Positions 43,428 through 53,347 of a stretch of DNA of 64,000 nt are shown one piece after another; position 1 is the first letter of the stretch; every line of letters begins with the position of its first letter. Position numbers and translations under genes: made by a program. Source of the stretch: Bacteroidales bacterium M3 (lineage in GTDB: Bacteria > Bacteroidota > Bacteroidia > Bacteroidales > Muribaculaceae); the NCBI GenBank assembly GCA_001689445.1, contig LUJN01000012.1:62001-126000 (forward strand). The letters run 5' to 3'. The notes under the pieces are model-generated. The model did not search any database. It was given only the letters and a program-made list of their open reading frames with translations, and had not been told where the DNA came from.

Positions 43428-44330
43428 CTACAGCAGCTTGATGGAGATATAACGCTTGGGATTTTTCTTCACGTCTATCAACAGCGAGTCGAGACTGCCC
43501 ACCGCATTGTTCATATTGTCATACAGCTGCGTGTCATTCATCAGCAGGCCGAGGGTGGAATTGTCATCCTGCAATTTCGACGTAAGGTCATTGACATTTT
43601 GGGTAATCTGATATACGTTGCGCATGGTGGAATCTATAGGCAGCCCCTTCAGCTGTCCCGAAAGCTCCGTGAGGTCGGAGGAGATGGTGTTGAGGTTGGC
43701 CGAAAGCTCGTTCACGTTGGTCACGACACCCGGCACCGATGAATTCATCATCACCGATAACTGTGCGGTGCTGCGTTCCAGATTGGCGGTGATGGCGTCG
43801 AGACGTTTCACCGACTGGAGAAGAGCGGGATCGGACACCACCGTATTGAGTGCACTGAGCATCGTGTCTATCCTTGAAATCACCACAACGACATTGGGCA
43901 TAAGCTCATCCTTTACATTATCCATAAGCCCGGTGGAGACCACCCCGACGAGCTTGTCTCCGACATTGTGGAAATCCTTGTTCTCGGAGAACTTCAACGC
44001 TATCGAGGCCGTCCCGAGCATGTCTGACTCAATTATAGCCTCCGATCCGGCGGGAATATTGAGCTTGCGATCGAGGCTAAGCTCAACGCGCACATGGCCG
44101 GGATTGTCATACTCATACTCAATCTCCCGCACAAGTCCCACCTGATACCCATTGAGGGTCACAGGAGCAGAGACGGCAAGTCCGCTGACATTGGTATATG
44201 ACACGTAATAATAGTTGGCTGCCTTGAACAGGTTTATGCCTTTCAGATAGTTGATTCCGAAAAATAGCGCCAATCCGGCAATCAGGACCGAAAGCCCGAT
44301 AAGCACCTCCTTTGAAAATTTAGTTTTCAT
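43428..44330 (-). CDS. mlaD: MlaD/MCE domain lipid-transport protein
   Basis: A 300-residue protein anchored by one N-terminal helix (ALFFGINYLKG region) with one MCE domain (about 40-115, NVSGLAVSAPVTLNGYQVGLV) and a long C-terminal helical section with heptad-like Asn/Ser repeats (about 150-285). MCE proteins form hexameric channels for phospholipids between the membranes. No MlaE or MlaF gene adjoins, so the rest of the system must lie elsewhere. It follows the amidase gene by 24 bases, an order common in Bacteroidota. Confidence 0.9.
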   Translation of the reverse strand: MKTKFSKEVLIGLSVLIAGLALFFGINYLKGINLFKAANYYYVSYTNVSGLAVSAPVTLNGYQVGLVREIEYEYDNPGHVRVELSLDRKLNIPAGSEAIIESDMLGTASIALKFSENKDFHNVGDKLVGVVSTGLMDNVKDELMPNVVVVISRIDTMLSALNTVVSDPALLQSVKRLDAITANLERSTAQLSVMMNSSVPGVVTNVNELSANLNTISSDLTELSGQLKGLPIDSTMRNVYQITQNVNDLTSKLQDDNSTLGLLMNDTQLYDNMNNAVGSLDSLLIDVKKNPKRYISIKLL

Positions 44331-44354
44331 TATTTATCCTATGGTTATTATTTT

Positions 44355-45617
44355 CTATTTTATACGTTTTCCATCCTTGACGGTAATGATAAACGCCTGC
44401 GGGAACTTTTTCCTTATCTTGGCAAGACTCGATGTCGCCTCTTTCCACGTGCGGTATGCGCCAAAGGTGTATTTGTGGAGACCTTTCTCATAATAATGCC
44501 CTACCGGGTGTAGCCCCTTGAACCGCGACGAGCCGTCCCTAATCGGAGAGGAGTCAGTGATAAACTGCACCTTATACCACGTGCCCTTCGTGACATCGGG
44601 AGTCTCCTCCTCGCTTTTTTTCTCATCATTATCGCGGTCGGTGACTATCGCCTCTACGGCATCCGACGCGCCGTTTCCAGTAACGGCCTCATCGGCATCC
44701 TTATTCCGGTTTTTCTTATCTTTCTTATCCTTGTCCTTTTTGTTTTTCTTATTCTTCTCATTACCGGATGGCTCCTCCTTCTTTTTGCCTTTTCCGTCCT
44801 TGCCACCTCCGGCATATCGGTTGGTGGCATCAAGCAGCCTGTCATAGCCCTCCTTATATTCATCAAAGGCTGCATATATACCCTTGGCGAGTTTCTTCTG
44901 TCCCTCCTCCGAGCCAAGGAAACGGGCACTCGCTGGATTGCAGATGAAATCAAGCTCAACGAGCACTGCCGGCATACCGGTCGCAGCAAGGACCCAAAAT
45001 CCGGCCTGACGCACCCCCTTATCGACACGTGATGCCTCTGAAGCGAGACCATACTGCACGGCACGAGCAAATTTCACGCTCTGCTCCACGTGTTTGTTCT
45101 GGTTAAGCTCAAACATTATATAGCTCTCGGTCGAACCGGGGTCAAAGCCGCAATAGGTGGTTGTATAATCCTTTTCGAGCATCATCACCGAGTTTTCACG
45201 CTTTGCGACCGCAAGATTCTCGGCAGTGCGATGCAATCCGAGGGTGTAGGTGGACGCCCCTTTCACCGTATTACGGTTCTTGGACTTTGCGTCCACTGAA
45301 TTGGTGTGTATCGAGATGAACAGGTCGCCGCCGGCACGGTTGGCAACATTGGCACGCTCCTGCAACGACAGGAAGTGGTCGTCATCGCGGGTATACACGA
45401 CCTTAACATCCTTATGCCGTTTCTTTATCATGTTCCCGAGTTTGAGGGCAACCCCGAGATTTATATTCTTTTCCCTCACGCCATGGTCAATGGCCCCGTG
45501 GTCGTGGCCGCCGTGGCCTGCGTCAATAACCACGACAAAATCCTTGGCGGCGACATCCAGTGCCATCACCAATACCATAAAGGCCATGCCAACAATCTTT
45601 ATGAGCCGAGATTTCAT
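44355..45617 (-). CDS. N-acetylmuramoyl-L-alanine amidase with SPOR-like C-terminus
   Basis: A zinc amidase that cuts the peptide stem from peptidoglycan during division or remodelling. The 420-residue protein has a signal peptide (1 to about 23, ALDVAA), an Amidase_3 domain with the zinc ligands in VIDAGHGGHDHG, an Glu in REKNINL, ISIHTNS and the catalytic Glu in VLVELDFICN. A long Lys/Asp/Glu-rich linker (about 265-335) leads to a C-terminal section (TWYKVQFITDSSPI, GLHKYTFGAYRTWKEA) resembling a SPOR domain that binds septal glycan. Confidence 0.93.
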   Translation of the reverse strand: MKSRLIKIVGMAFMVLVMALDVAAKDFVVVIDAGHGGHDHGAIDHGVREKNINLGVALKLGNMIKKRHKDVKVVYTRDDDHFLSLQERANVANRAGGDLFISIHTNSVDAKSKNRNTVKGASTYTLGLHRTAENLAVAKRENSVMMLEKDYTTTYCGFDPGSTESYIMFELNQNKHVEQSVKFARAVQYGLASEASRVDKGVRQAGFWVLAATGMPAVLVELDFICNPASARFLGSEEGQKKLAKGIYAAFDEYKEGYDRLLDATNRYAGGGKDGKGKKKEEPSGNEKNKKNKKDKDKKDKKNRNKDADEAVTGNGASDAVEAIVTDRDNDEKKSEEETPDVTKGTWYKVQFITDSSPIRDGSSRFKGLHPVGHYYEKGLHKYTFGAYRTWKEATSSLAKIRKKFPQAFIITVKDGKRIK

Positions 45618-45637
45618 CTACTGAGCCAAAAAGTATG

Positions 45638-45645
45638 CAAATGTA
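45638..45645 (-). promoter_or_regulatory. -7 promoter element for the amidase-MlaD operon
   Basis: On the minus strand this reads TACATTTG, 20 bases before the amidase ATG. Confidence 0.55.
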
Positions 45646-45752
45646 CTAAATAACCCGCTAACAACACCCCTCGCCCTACACTTTTTATCCTTTGGGACGT
45701 TATAAGGAGAGAAAAAGGACAATTTTTGCGTGACTCAATTGTCTGAAAACAT

Positions 45753-45760
45753 TATTTTTG
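45753..45760 (+). promoter_or_regulatory. -7 promoter element for the GldB-like gene
   Basis: TATTTTTG matches TAnnTTTG and lies 35 bases before the ATG at 45796. Confidence 0.5.
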
Positions 45761-45795
45761 CACGATATATATAATAACCGCCTATCATAAGAGAC

Positions 45796-46782
45796 ATGTC
45801 CCCCATAGCCCGATATTCCCGAAGCCTTGCCGCAGCAATGATTGTTGCCGCCATGGTATGCTCGTGCCGTCACGACTCCGCCGAGCCTGTCATAATCCAC
45901 CGCCTCGACCTTGCCATCGAGGACTTTTCCGATAGCGATGACAGCTCAAGACGTCAATTGTGTGACAGTTTTTCGGAAGGTGTGTCGGCGATGGCCTATC
46001 TCCTGCGTGACACCACCGACAGCTATCGTCTGCTCGACAGCCTGTCCCGGAGCCGGAGTGTAATGATGTTCATGCCCGACGTACGGCGACGGTTGCCATC
46101 ACTCGACTCGATAGAAAGCGCGCTCGGGGGAATGCGCCGTAACTTCGCCGACCGCCTCCCGGAGGTACACTTCCCCACCCTGTACTCCATCGTGTCACCA
46201 TTCAACCAGTCGATATTCAGTGTTGACACTGTGATGCTTGTTGCCCTCAACCATTATCTCGGAAATGACTACGAGGGGTATTCATATTTCGAGCCATACC
46301 AGCGGCTCACCAAACACCCGGCCCACATATCCTATGACATCGCGGAAGCCGCCATTGCCGCCACATATCCCTACGTCGCCGGAGAGCGGCCTACGACACT
46401 GAGCCGGATGCTGTATGAGGGCGCGATTGTCGCGGCGTTGATGGAGACCGTTCCCGACGCATCCCTTTCCGAGGCATTGGGATATACACCCCTACAGCTC
46501 CAATGGGCGCAAGACAATGAGGCACGCACTTGGAATGCCATCGTCACACGCCAGCTGCTCTATTCGACCGACCCGCTTGTTGCCGACCGCCTGACGCAGC
46601 CTGCCCCGTCGACTACGCTTATACATCCCGACTCACCTGGACGTATCGGGCGATATATAGGCTATCGCATAATCCAATCGTACATTGACAATAATCCCGG
46701 GACAGGATTACCCATGCTGCTGTCACCTGACACCTATAACTCGCAATCTACACTCGTCAAAGCTAAATATTCCCCAAAATGA
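45796..46782 (+). CDS. gldB: GldB-like lipoprotein
   Basis: A 328-residue protein with a lipoprotein signal (AAAMIVAAMVCSC, lipidated Cys24) and the GldB family pattern (FMPDVRRRLPSLDSIESAL, HFPTLYSIVSPFNQSIF, MLVALNHYLGNDYEGY, ISYDIAEAAIAATYP). In gliding relatives GldB is needed for motility; in non-gliding gut species its role is unclear and may concern the envelope. It stands alone between the amidase and aroE. Confidence 0.85.
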   Translation: MSPIARYSRSLAAAMIVAAMVCSCRHDSAEPVIIHRLDLAIEDFSDSDDSSRRQLCDSFSEGVSAMAYLLRDTTDSYRLLDSLSRSRSVMMFMPDVRRRLPSLDSIESALGGMRRNFADRLPEVHFPTLYSIVSPFNQSIFSVDTVMLVALNHYLGNDYEGYSYFEPYQRLTKHPAHISYDIAEAAIAATYPYVAGERPTTLSRMLYEGAIVAALMETVPDASLSEALGYTPLQLQWAQDNEARTWNAIVTRQLLYSTDPLVADRLTQPAPSTTLIHPDSPGRIGRYIGYRIIQSYIDNNPGTGLPMLLSPDTYNSQSTLVKAKYSPK

Positions 46783-46833
46783 TATAAAATATCGAATTGT
46801 AAGCAAAAGTTATCCATGATTAACGGACGATAA

Positions 46834-46865
46834 TTGGGTAATTTTATCATAATTGTGTACTTTTG
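46834..46865 (+). promoter_or_regulatory. Promoter for aroE
   Basis: TTG at 46834-46836 and TACTTTTG at 46858-46865 are 21 bases apart, and the ATG at 46887 follows 21 bases later. The -33 part is weak. Confidence 0.55.
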
Positions 46866-46886
46866 CGTACAAATTCACTGCATCAT

Positions 46887-47645
46887 ATGGAAAATAAAGC
46901 CGGACGTCTTTACGGATTGATAGGATACCCGTTGATCCACTCTTTTTCTCAAAATTATTTCAACCAGAAATTCGAGGCAGAAAACATCAATGCCCGATAC
47001 GTCAATTTTGAGATACCCGACATCGGCGATTTCATGGAGGTCGTGAGTGAAAACCCGTCATTGTGTGGGCTTAATGTCACCATTCCCTATAAGGAGCAGG
47101 TGATTCCATACCTTGATGAGATAGATTCAGATGCGGCTAAAATCGGAGCGGTGAATGTGATAAAGTTCATACGCAACAAGAACCAGCTCAAATTCAAGGG
47201 CTACAATTCCGACATTATCGGCTTTTGCGACTCCATCAGGCCGCTGCTCAAGCCCGAGCACACCGCAGCCCTTGTATTGGGCACGGGAGGTGCCGCCAAA
47301 GCGATAATGTGCGGCCTTGAAAACCTCGGCATAAAGGGCACATATGTCTCGCGGACAAAACGGGACGGCATGTTGACCTATGAGGAGCTTACCCCCGAGG
47401 TGATGGACACCCACAAGGTGATTGTCAACTGCACGCCGCTCGGCATGTACCCCCACACCGACGAGGCCCCGGCCATCCCATATGACCTGCTCACACCTGC
47501 CCACCTCTGCTATGACCTGCTGTACAATCCCGACGTGACCCTGTTCATGAAACGAGCGGCAGCCATGGGGGCAGAGACCAAAAACGGGCTTGAGATGCTC
47601 CTGTTGCAGGCTTTTGCCGCGTGGGAAATCTGGAATAGAGAATAA
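46887..47645 (+). CDS. aroE: Shikimate dehydrogenase
   Basis: AroE reduces 3-dehydroshikimate to shikimate in aromatic amino acid synthesis. The 252-residue protein has the substrate-binding GLIGYPLIHSFSQNYFN, GLNVTIPYKEQV with the catalytic Lys, the NADP-binding LGTGGAAKA, and VNCTPLGMYPHTD. ATG 46887 gives the family start; the in-frame extension to 46863 overlaps the promoter. The YeiH gene follows after 52 bases and may share its transcript. Confidence 0.95.
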   Translation: MENKAGRLYGLIGYPLIHSFSQNYFNQKFEAENINARYVNFEIPDIGDFMEVVSENPSLCGLNVTIPYKEQVIPYLDEIDSDAAKIGAVNVIKFIRNKNQLKFKGYNSDIIGFCDSIRPLLKPEHTAALVLGTGGAAKAIMCGLENLGIKGTYVSRTKRDGMLTYEELTPEVMDTHKVIVNCTPLGMYPHTDEAPAIPYDLLTPAHLCYDLLYNPDVTLFMKRAAAMGAETKNGLEMLLLQAFAAWEIWNRE

Positions 47646-47697
47646 TTTATATTATACATCTACTTTTTTATAAATCTCATAACTAAAGACTAATTTT

Positions 47698-48741
47698 ATG
47701 TTTAATGAAAAACGCAGCAGCATGTTACACGGAGTGCTGCTTATCACTCTCTTTTCGTGCGCCGCTTTCTACATAGGCGACACCCGTTTCTGTCAGGAAC
47801 TGTCATTCAGCCCGATGATTATCGGTATTATCCTCGGTATGCTGTATGCCAACAGCCTGCGCAACCATCTCCCTGAGACATGGGTGCCCGGAATACAGTT
47901 CTGTGCCAAGAAGATACTTAGGCTCGGTATCATATTATACGGTTTCCGCCTCACGTTTCAGGATGTCGTTGCCGTGGGCACTGCCGGAATTGTCATAGAT
48001 GCCATAGTAGTTGTCGTCACTATCTTAGGTGGTGTATATGTCGGCAAATTGCTGAAGATGGACCGCGACATCGCGTTGCTCACCTCCATTGGCAGCGGCA
48101 TATGCGGGGCGGCGGCAGTGCTCGGAGCCGAGTCGACGATACAGACCAAGCCCTACAAGACTGCCGTTGCGGTGGCTACTGTAGTCATTTTCGGTACAAT
48201 CTCGATGTTTATCTACCCTGTGGCATACCGTGCCGGCATACTCCAGCTCACGCCCCAGGAGATGGGCATCTATTCGGGTGCGACCCTTCATGAGGTGGCC
48301 CATGCGGTAGGAGCAGGCAATGCCATGGGCGGCGAGATTGCAAACGTCTCCATCATTGTGAAGATGATACGTGTCATGATGCTTGTCCCCGTATTGCTTG
48401 TGCTCGGATGGTGGGCGGCAAAGCAGGTAAAGGCATCCGCTGCCGGCACTAAGGGCGCCGGCAAGTCGGGCAAGGTCGCCATACCCTGGTTTGCCCTCGG
48501 ATTTCTCCTCGTGATAGGCTTCAACTCGTTCAACCTGCTTCCCCAGTCGCTTGTCGACGCCATCAATTACATCGACACATTCCTGCTCACGATGGCAATG
48601 GTGGCACTTGGAGCAGAAACGAGCATCGACAAGTTCAAGAAGGCCGGTGCAAAACCGTTTATCCTTGCCTTTATACTCTACGTATGGCTGTTGGGCGGAG
48701 GCTACATGCTTGCAAAATACCTTGCCCCGATATGCCTTTAA
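47698..48741 (+). CDS. YeiH family putative transporter
   Basis: A 347-residue membrane protein with about ten helices and the YeiH/UPF0324 hallmarks: LGMLYANSLRNHLPETWVPGI, ARKxLRLGIILYGFRLT-like KKILRLGIILYGFRL, SGICGAAAVLGAE and GATLHEVAHAVGAG. The family is annotated as a putative sulfate or sulfonate exporter, but the substrate is not firmly established. Nothing beside it points to sulfur metabolism. Confidence 0.9.
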   Translation: MFNEKRSSMLHGVLLITLFSCAAFYIGDTRFCQELSFSPMIIGIILGMLYANSLRNHLPETWVPGIQFCAKKILRLGIILYGFRLTFQDVVAVGTAGIVIDAIVVVVTILGGVYVGKLLKMDRDIALLTSIGSGICGAAAVLGAESTIQTKPYKTAVAVATVVIFGTISMFIYPVAYRAGILQLTPQEMGIYSGATLHEVAHAVGAGNAMGGEIANVSIIVKMIRVMMLVPVLLVLGWWAAKQVKASAAGTKGAGKSGKVAIPWFALGFLLVIGFNSFNLLPQSLVDAINYIDTFLLTMAMVALGAETSIDKFKKAGAKPFILAFILYVWLLGGGYMLAKYLAPICL

Positions 48742-48778
48742 TCGGCTGATAAAGCTATAATCCAAAATTATCCCGACA

Positions 48779-50809
48779 TTGCGCCCTCCCCTCTCCAATA
48801 TCCCTCTACTACCCGTCGCGATTGGCCTGGTAATCGGGATTTGGGCGACGCAACTCGGACTATCCACAATATGGGCGACGATACCTGCCGTGGCGGGTAT
48901 CGCGCTCATTTTTTTCAGGCCTGCCGCTTGGGGCGGCATATTGCTGTTGTCGACTACGGTGGGCTTTATAGACGGCAGCCTGTCCCTGCCGGAGCCATTG
49001 CCGCCATCCGTCGAAGACCACGAGCTGTATTTCCGTGGGATTGTCACTGATATTTCCGAAAGGGAGACCACAACCCAATTTGTAACCGAGATAGACCACG
49101 CGGGGAGAGCTGCCAACAACATGGCGGAATGTAAGCCGTTCAAATGCGCTGTCACCTCCCCGTCTCTACACGAGGCAATCACGGCAGGCTCTACGGTCGT
49201 ATTTCAAGGCACTCTCCATAGCCCCGTCAATGACACGTACCCCGATGCGTTTGATTACCGCACTTTCCTGTTCCATCGCGGCATCAACTCCACAGCTTTT
49301 GTACGACCCGATAAGATAACGCTACTTACCCACCTGCCGCAACCGCCGATATACCGCATACGTGCCCTCTCTAACCGGCTGGAGGAATTGATATACAGCT
49401 CGCACCTGTCAGAAGGAACAGCCCGTTTCCTATGCGCCACGCTACTCGGGGACGCCACGGCAATAGAGCCTGAACAACGTCTCGTCTATTCCACCGCCGG
49501 TATCTCACATATACTTGCATTGAGCGGACTCCATGTGGCCATAATCACCACAATGCTCGGGCTTCTCCTGTCTCCGCTATATATAATGCGTCGACGCCGC
49601 GCCGCCTATATCGCGACAATCGCCGTCCTTTGGCTCTACGCCATCATGACCGGGCTATCACCCTCCGTCACAAGAGCCGTTATTATGGCCACGCTATATT
49701 TCCTGTCACTCATATTGCAGCGTCGTCATAGTCCCGGCAACGCCCTTGCATTTGCGGCCATATGCATACTTATAGCCGACCCGCTGTCATTGTTCTCAAT
49801 CGGATTTCAGCTCTCTTTCACGGCTGTATCCACGATATTGCTGTTTGCCAATCGCCTGTCGTTGTCGCGTAAACACGGGGCAATCATCCGCTTCCTCATA
49901 GCCATTCCCGCCGTGTCGGTCGCGGCTATGGCCGGCACGGCAATTGTGGCGGGATATTATTTCCACTATTTCCCTGTCTACTTCCTGTTGGGAAATATAC
50001 TTACCTCCCTCTTGCTTCCACCGATAATAGGGTGTGGCATCATAATAATATTTGCCGAGGCACTCGGGCTGCCGTCAGGACTGTTGTGCCTGCTTGCCAA
50101 CCTGCTTTTTGACCTGCTCGACAACTGCACCCACTGGATCAACGCTCTACCTGGAGCAACTATCGGCTCCGTATATTTCGACGGATGGGTCATGCCGCCA
50201 TACTTTGCGGGAATACTCTCCATAATACTCGCGTTTGTCATGCGCCGCAAGTGCTTCCCATTCTTGACAGGTTGCATACTTCTATCTTTCACTTTTGTAG
50301 CCGCAGCTGTCACAAAAAAGACCTATCCGGGTCACGAACTGATAATCCTAAAAGACCATCTTTTCACCAATATCGTATACCGCCACTCTACGCGCGCAGT
50401 CCTGATAACGACGGCCCCACCGCAGGATACGGCATGGCAGCTTGCCCGATGCAACCGACGTCTGCGCGACTATCTCGGACGACGCGACTGCGACAGCATA
50501 TCGGATCACAGGTCAATCCCCGCTCATGACATAGTGGTAAGGTTTCCCGGCAAGACACTTTATATAGTGCAAAATCCGACATTTCCAAACTCATTTCCTG
50601 GCAAAATAGATTATGCTCTGATAACACGCAAATTCAAGGGAGAAATCGGAAAAATACGCGAGAGATTAAATCCCGACACGATATTGCTTGGCAATGATGT
50701 CCACCCAAGCCGACACGCGCGATATGCCGGATATTGCCGTGACAACCGTATACCGTTCCGCTCCCTCAAGGAGGAGGGCTGTCTCTATCTCAACAGTGCG
50801 GCAATGTAG
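48779..50809 (+). CDS. comEC: ComEC/Rec2-like DNA uptake channel protein without an active hydrolase domain
   Basis: A 676-residue membrane protein with an N-terminal soluble DUF4131-like part (about 25-190) and the Competence domain of many helices (about 195-500), with SEGTARFLCATLLGDATAI, GISHILALSGLHVAIIT and MTGLSPSVTRAVIMATLY. The last ~150 residues sit where ComEC has a metallo-beta-lactamase domain but show no HxHxDH motif, so the hydrolase is degenerate. ComEC carries single-stranded DNA across the inner membrane. The start appears to be TTG 48779, since no ATG lies near. Confidence 0.87.
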   Translation: MRPPLSNIPLLPVAIGLVIGIWATQLGLSTIWATIPAVAGIALIFFRPAAWGGILLLSTTVGFIDGSLSLPEPLPPSVEDHELYFRGIVTDISERETTTQFVTEIDHAGRAANNMAECKPFKCAVTSPSLHEAITAGSTVVFQGTLHSPVNDTYPDAFDYRTFLFHRGINSTAFVRPDKITLLTHLPQPPIYRIRALSNRLEELIYSSHLSEGTARFLCATLLGDATAIEPEQRLVYSTAGISHILALSGLHVAIITTMLGLLLSPLYIMRRRRAAYIATIAVLWLYAIMTGLSPSVTRAVIMATLYFLSLILQRRHSPGNALAFAAICILIADPLSLFSIGFQLSFTAVSTILLFANRLSLSRKHGAIIRFLIAIPAVSVAAMAGTAIVAGYYFHYFPVYFLLGNILTSLLLPPIIGCGIIIIFAEALGLPSGLLCLLANLLFDLLDNCTHWINALPGATIGSVYFDGWVMPPYFAGILSIILAFVMRRKCFPFLTGCILLSFTFVAAAVTKKTYPGHELIILKDHLFTNIVYRHSTRAVLITTAPPQDTAWQLARCNRRLRDYLGRRDCDSISDHRSIPAHDIVVRFPGKTLYIVQNPTFPNSFPGKIDYALITRKFKGEIGKIRERLNPDTILLGNDVHPSRHARYAGYCRDNRIPFRSLKEEGCLYLNSAAM

Positions 50810-50822
50810 AGGCGCTCACGCC

Positions 50823-51212
50823 TTATGGCTGTATGACCCCACGATGCACAAGCTCATCGTACCCTTGCAGAAAATATCGGTAGCCGAAGTCTTTCGGCCT
50901 CACAATCCGTCCGTCCCACACTACTATATCAAGGTCTATCGGCACTTCACCATGCAATTTTGACACGGCTGTACGTCCTGATGTCTGCTCGTAATCCTTC
51001 AGCATGGCGTTCACCTCATCCATCGGCCGGTCACATTCCACCGACATGACAGCATTAAGATAGTCGGGGTCGTGCCCGTTAAGGGCACGCGTCACATAGG
51101 CCGATGAATGGAAACCTTCGGAAAATACACTCCCAAGCCACCCGATGGCAGCCGCGACGCGCTCCGTCCTGTCAGGGGTATTGCTACCTATGCCTATCAC
51201 TGCACGGCTCAT
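50823..51212 (-). CDS. folK: 6-hydroxymethyl-7,8-dihydropterin pyrophosphokinase (short form)
   Basis: FolK transfers pyrophosphate from ATP to the pterin in folate synthesis. The 129-residue protein has IGIGSNTPDRTERV, DPDYLNAVMSVE, and VPIDLDIVVWDG with the magnesium-binding Asp pair. It is shorter than typical FolK (about 160) and the central loop is reduced. Its start overlaps the tex stop by four bases, making it the last gene of a six-gene run. folC is at 30 kb. Confidence 0.88.
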   Translation of the reverse strand: MSRAVIGIGSNTPDRTERVAAAIGWLGSVFSEGFHSSAYVTRALNGHDPDYLNAVMSVECDRPMDEVNAMLKDYEQTSGRTAVSKLHGEVPIDLDIVVWDGRIVRPKDFGYRYFLQGYDELVHRGVIQP

Positions 51213-53347
51213 CTCCCGACACCTTTCATGGTCAAGGCGATGCGCCTGCGGGGCACATCCACGTCAAGCACCCTTACCCTCACATGCTCATGAAGCCTCA
51301 CGACCTCTGCCGGCGAAGACACAAAGCGGTCGGCAAGCTGGGATATATGCACGAGCCCGCTCTCTTTTATACCGATATCGACAAAAGCCCCGAAAGCCGT
51401 GATATTGTTTACAATCCCGTTAAGCTCCATTCCGGGCACAAGGTCGTCAATCGTGCGCACCGACTCGTCAAATTCCATTACCGCCACCTTGTTGCGCGGG
51501 TCGCGTCCCGGCTTTTCAAGCTCGTCCATTATGTCGTTTATCGTCGGCATACCGACAGTCGAGGTCACATAGAGTTCACGCTGCACGCCATCCCGGCTCT
51601 CACGAGAGCGGACAAACTGCTCCACGCTGCATCCAGCATCTGCCGCCATGCGCTCCACGATGCCATAGCTCTCGGGGTGCACTGCCGTATTGTCGAGGAT
51701 ATTCCGCGCACCGGGGATACGCAGAAAACCCGCACTCTGCTGAAATGCCTTTTCGCCAAGCCTCGGCACCTCAAGCAACTGGCGGCGCGACTTGAAATCT
51801 CCATTCTCGGCACGATACCTGACAATATTGTCGGCCAACGCCGGACCGATACCCGAAACGTATGACAGTAGTTCACGCGAGGCGGTATTAAGGTTAACGC
51901 CAACCGCATTCACGCAGCTCTCGACAGCATACGTCAATGCCGACTTCAACTTAGCCTGGTCCACGTCATGCTGGTATTGCCCCACACCGATAGATTTAGG
52001 CTCTATCTTCACAAGCTCCGCAAGGGGATCAAGCAAACGACGCCCTATAGACACCGCGCCTCGGACGGTCACATCCTTGTCGGGGAACTCGTCGCGGGCA
52101 ATCTTGGATGCGGAGTAAATCGACGCCCCGTCCTCGTTGACCGAGTAGACCTGTAGTGCTCGGGGGAAACGCAACGAGGTGAGAAACCGCTCGGTCTCGC
52201 GCCCGGCCGTTCCATTGCCCACCGCAATGGCATCAACCCTGTATGCCTCCACAAGATAGTCAATCTTACGTGCCGCACCCTGAAAGTCATTGCGTGGAGC
52301 ATGGGGATATATCACGTCATTATGCAACAGGTTGCCCTGTTCGTCAAGGCACACCACCTTGCACCCCGTGCGAAATCCGGGGTCTATCGCCAATACCCTC
52401 TTGCGCCCCAGCGGCGGGGCAAACAGCAGTTGGCGTACATTGTCGGCAAACAATGATATGGCCGCGTCATCGGCCTTGCACTTGGACACGGCCATCACCT
52501 CATTCTCTATCGAGGGACGCAATAGGCGCCGATATCCGTCCTTTACAGCATCGGCAACCACCTTTGCCGATGACGGCGCGGCATCCTGACGCACAAACAT
52601 CCTCACGAGCCGCCCTATCATCTCGTCATCGTCAACCTCGGCAGTAAACTTCAACACACCTTCCGCCGCCCCGCGATGCATGGCGAGAAAACGGTGGGAA
52701 CTGCAATTGCGCACGGGTGCGGAATAGTCAAAATAATTGGCATAGTTGACACCTTCATCCTCCTTGCCCTTTATGACGGAGGATTTCAACATGCCGTTGC
52801 GCATAAACCGCGAGCGCACGACGCTACGGGCCTTGTCGCTGTCGCTCACCCACTCGGCTATTATATCCGAGGCCCCGGCTATAGCCTGAAACGCATCCGC
52901 AACCTCATCCGACACAAATCGTCGCGCACGTTGCTCCACATCGTCATAACGCTGCGTCATGATGATTTTGGCAAGCGGTTCCAGTCCACGCTCCCGCGCT
53001 ATGGCGGCACGGGTACGCCTCTTTGGCTTGTATGGCTGAAAAATATCCTCCAATATAGCCGGGTCGACAGTATCCTCTATCCGCTTTTTCAGTTCAGTGG
53101 TAAGAAGCTCTTGTCCCTCTAACGTCTGGATGATATACTCACGCCGCTTTTCAAGCGCGAGCAACTGCTCTTGCCGCTGGTGTATGGAGAGTATTGCCAC
53201 CTCGTCAAGCGAGCCGGTCATCTCCTTGCGGTAGCGGCTTATGAACGGAATTGTCGCTCCATCCTCCAGAAGTCTTATTGTCGCCGCCACCTGTTTGCGG
53301 GCAAGTCCTTGTTCTCCCGCTATTATTGATGCTATGTCATTTGCCAT
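51209..53347 (-). CDS. tex: Tex-family RNA-binding protein
   Basis: Tex is a nucleic-acid-binding transcription accessory factor related to Spt6. The 712-residue protein has the N-terminal helical region (ATIPFISRYRKEMTGSLDE), the YqgF-like fold (VLAIDPGFRTGCKVVCLD), helix-hairpin-helix repeats (LLSYVSGIGPALADNIV, FLRIPGARNILDNTAVHPESY) and a C-terminal S1 domain (LVPGMELNGIVNNITAFGAFVDIG). It overlaps the metallophosphoesterase gene by 11 bases and folK by four. Confidence 0.95.
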   Translation of the reverse strand: MANDIASIIAGEQGLARKQVAATIRLLEDGATIPFISRYRKEMTGSLDEVAILSIHQRQEQLLALEKRREYIIQTLEGQELLTTELKKRIEDTVDPAILEDIFQPYKPKRRTRAAIARERGLEPLAKIIMTQRYDDVEQRARRFVSDEVADAFQAIAGASDIIAEWVSDSDKARSVVRSRFMRNGMLKSSVIKGKEDEGVNYANYFDYSAPVRNCSSHRFLAMHRGAAEGVLKFTAEVDDDEMIGRLVRMFVRQDAAPSSAKVVADAVKDGYRRLLRPSIENEVMAVSKCKADDAAISLFADNVRQLLFAPPLGRKRVLAIDPGFRTGCKVVCLDEQGNLLHNDVIYPHAPRNDFQGAARKIDYLVEAYRVDAIAVGNGTAGRETERFLTSLRFPRALQVYSVNEDGASIYSASKIARDEFPDKDVTVRGAVSIGRRLLDPLAELVKIEPKSIGVGQYQHDVDQAKLKSALTYAVESCVNAVGVNLNTASRELLSYVSGIGPALADNIVRYRAENGDFKSRRQLLEVPRLGEKAFQQSAGFLRIPGARNILDNTAVHPESYGIVERMAADAGCSVEQFVRSRESRDGVQRELYVTSTVGMPTINDIMDELEKPGRDPRNKVAVMEFDESVRTIDDLVPGMELNGIVNNITAFGAFVDIGIKESGLVHISQLADRFVSSPAEVVRLHEHVRVRVLDVDVPRRRIALTMKGVGR

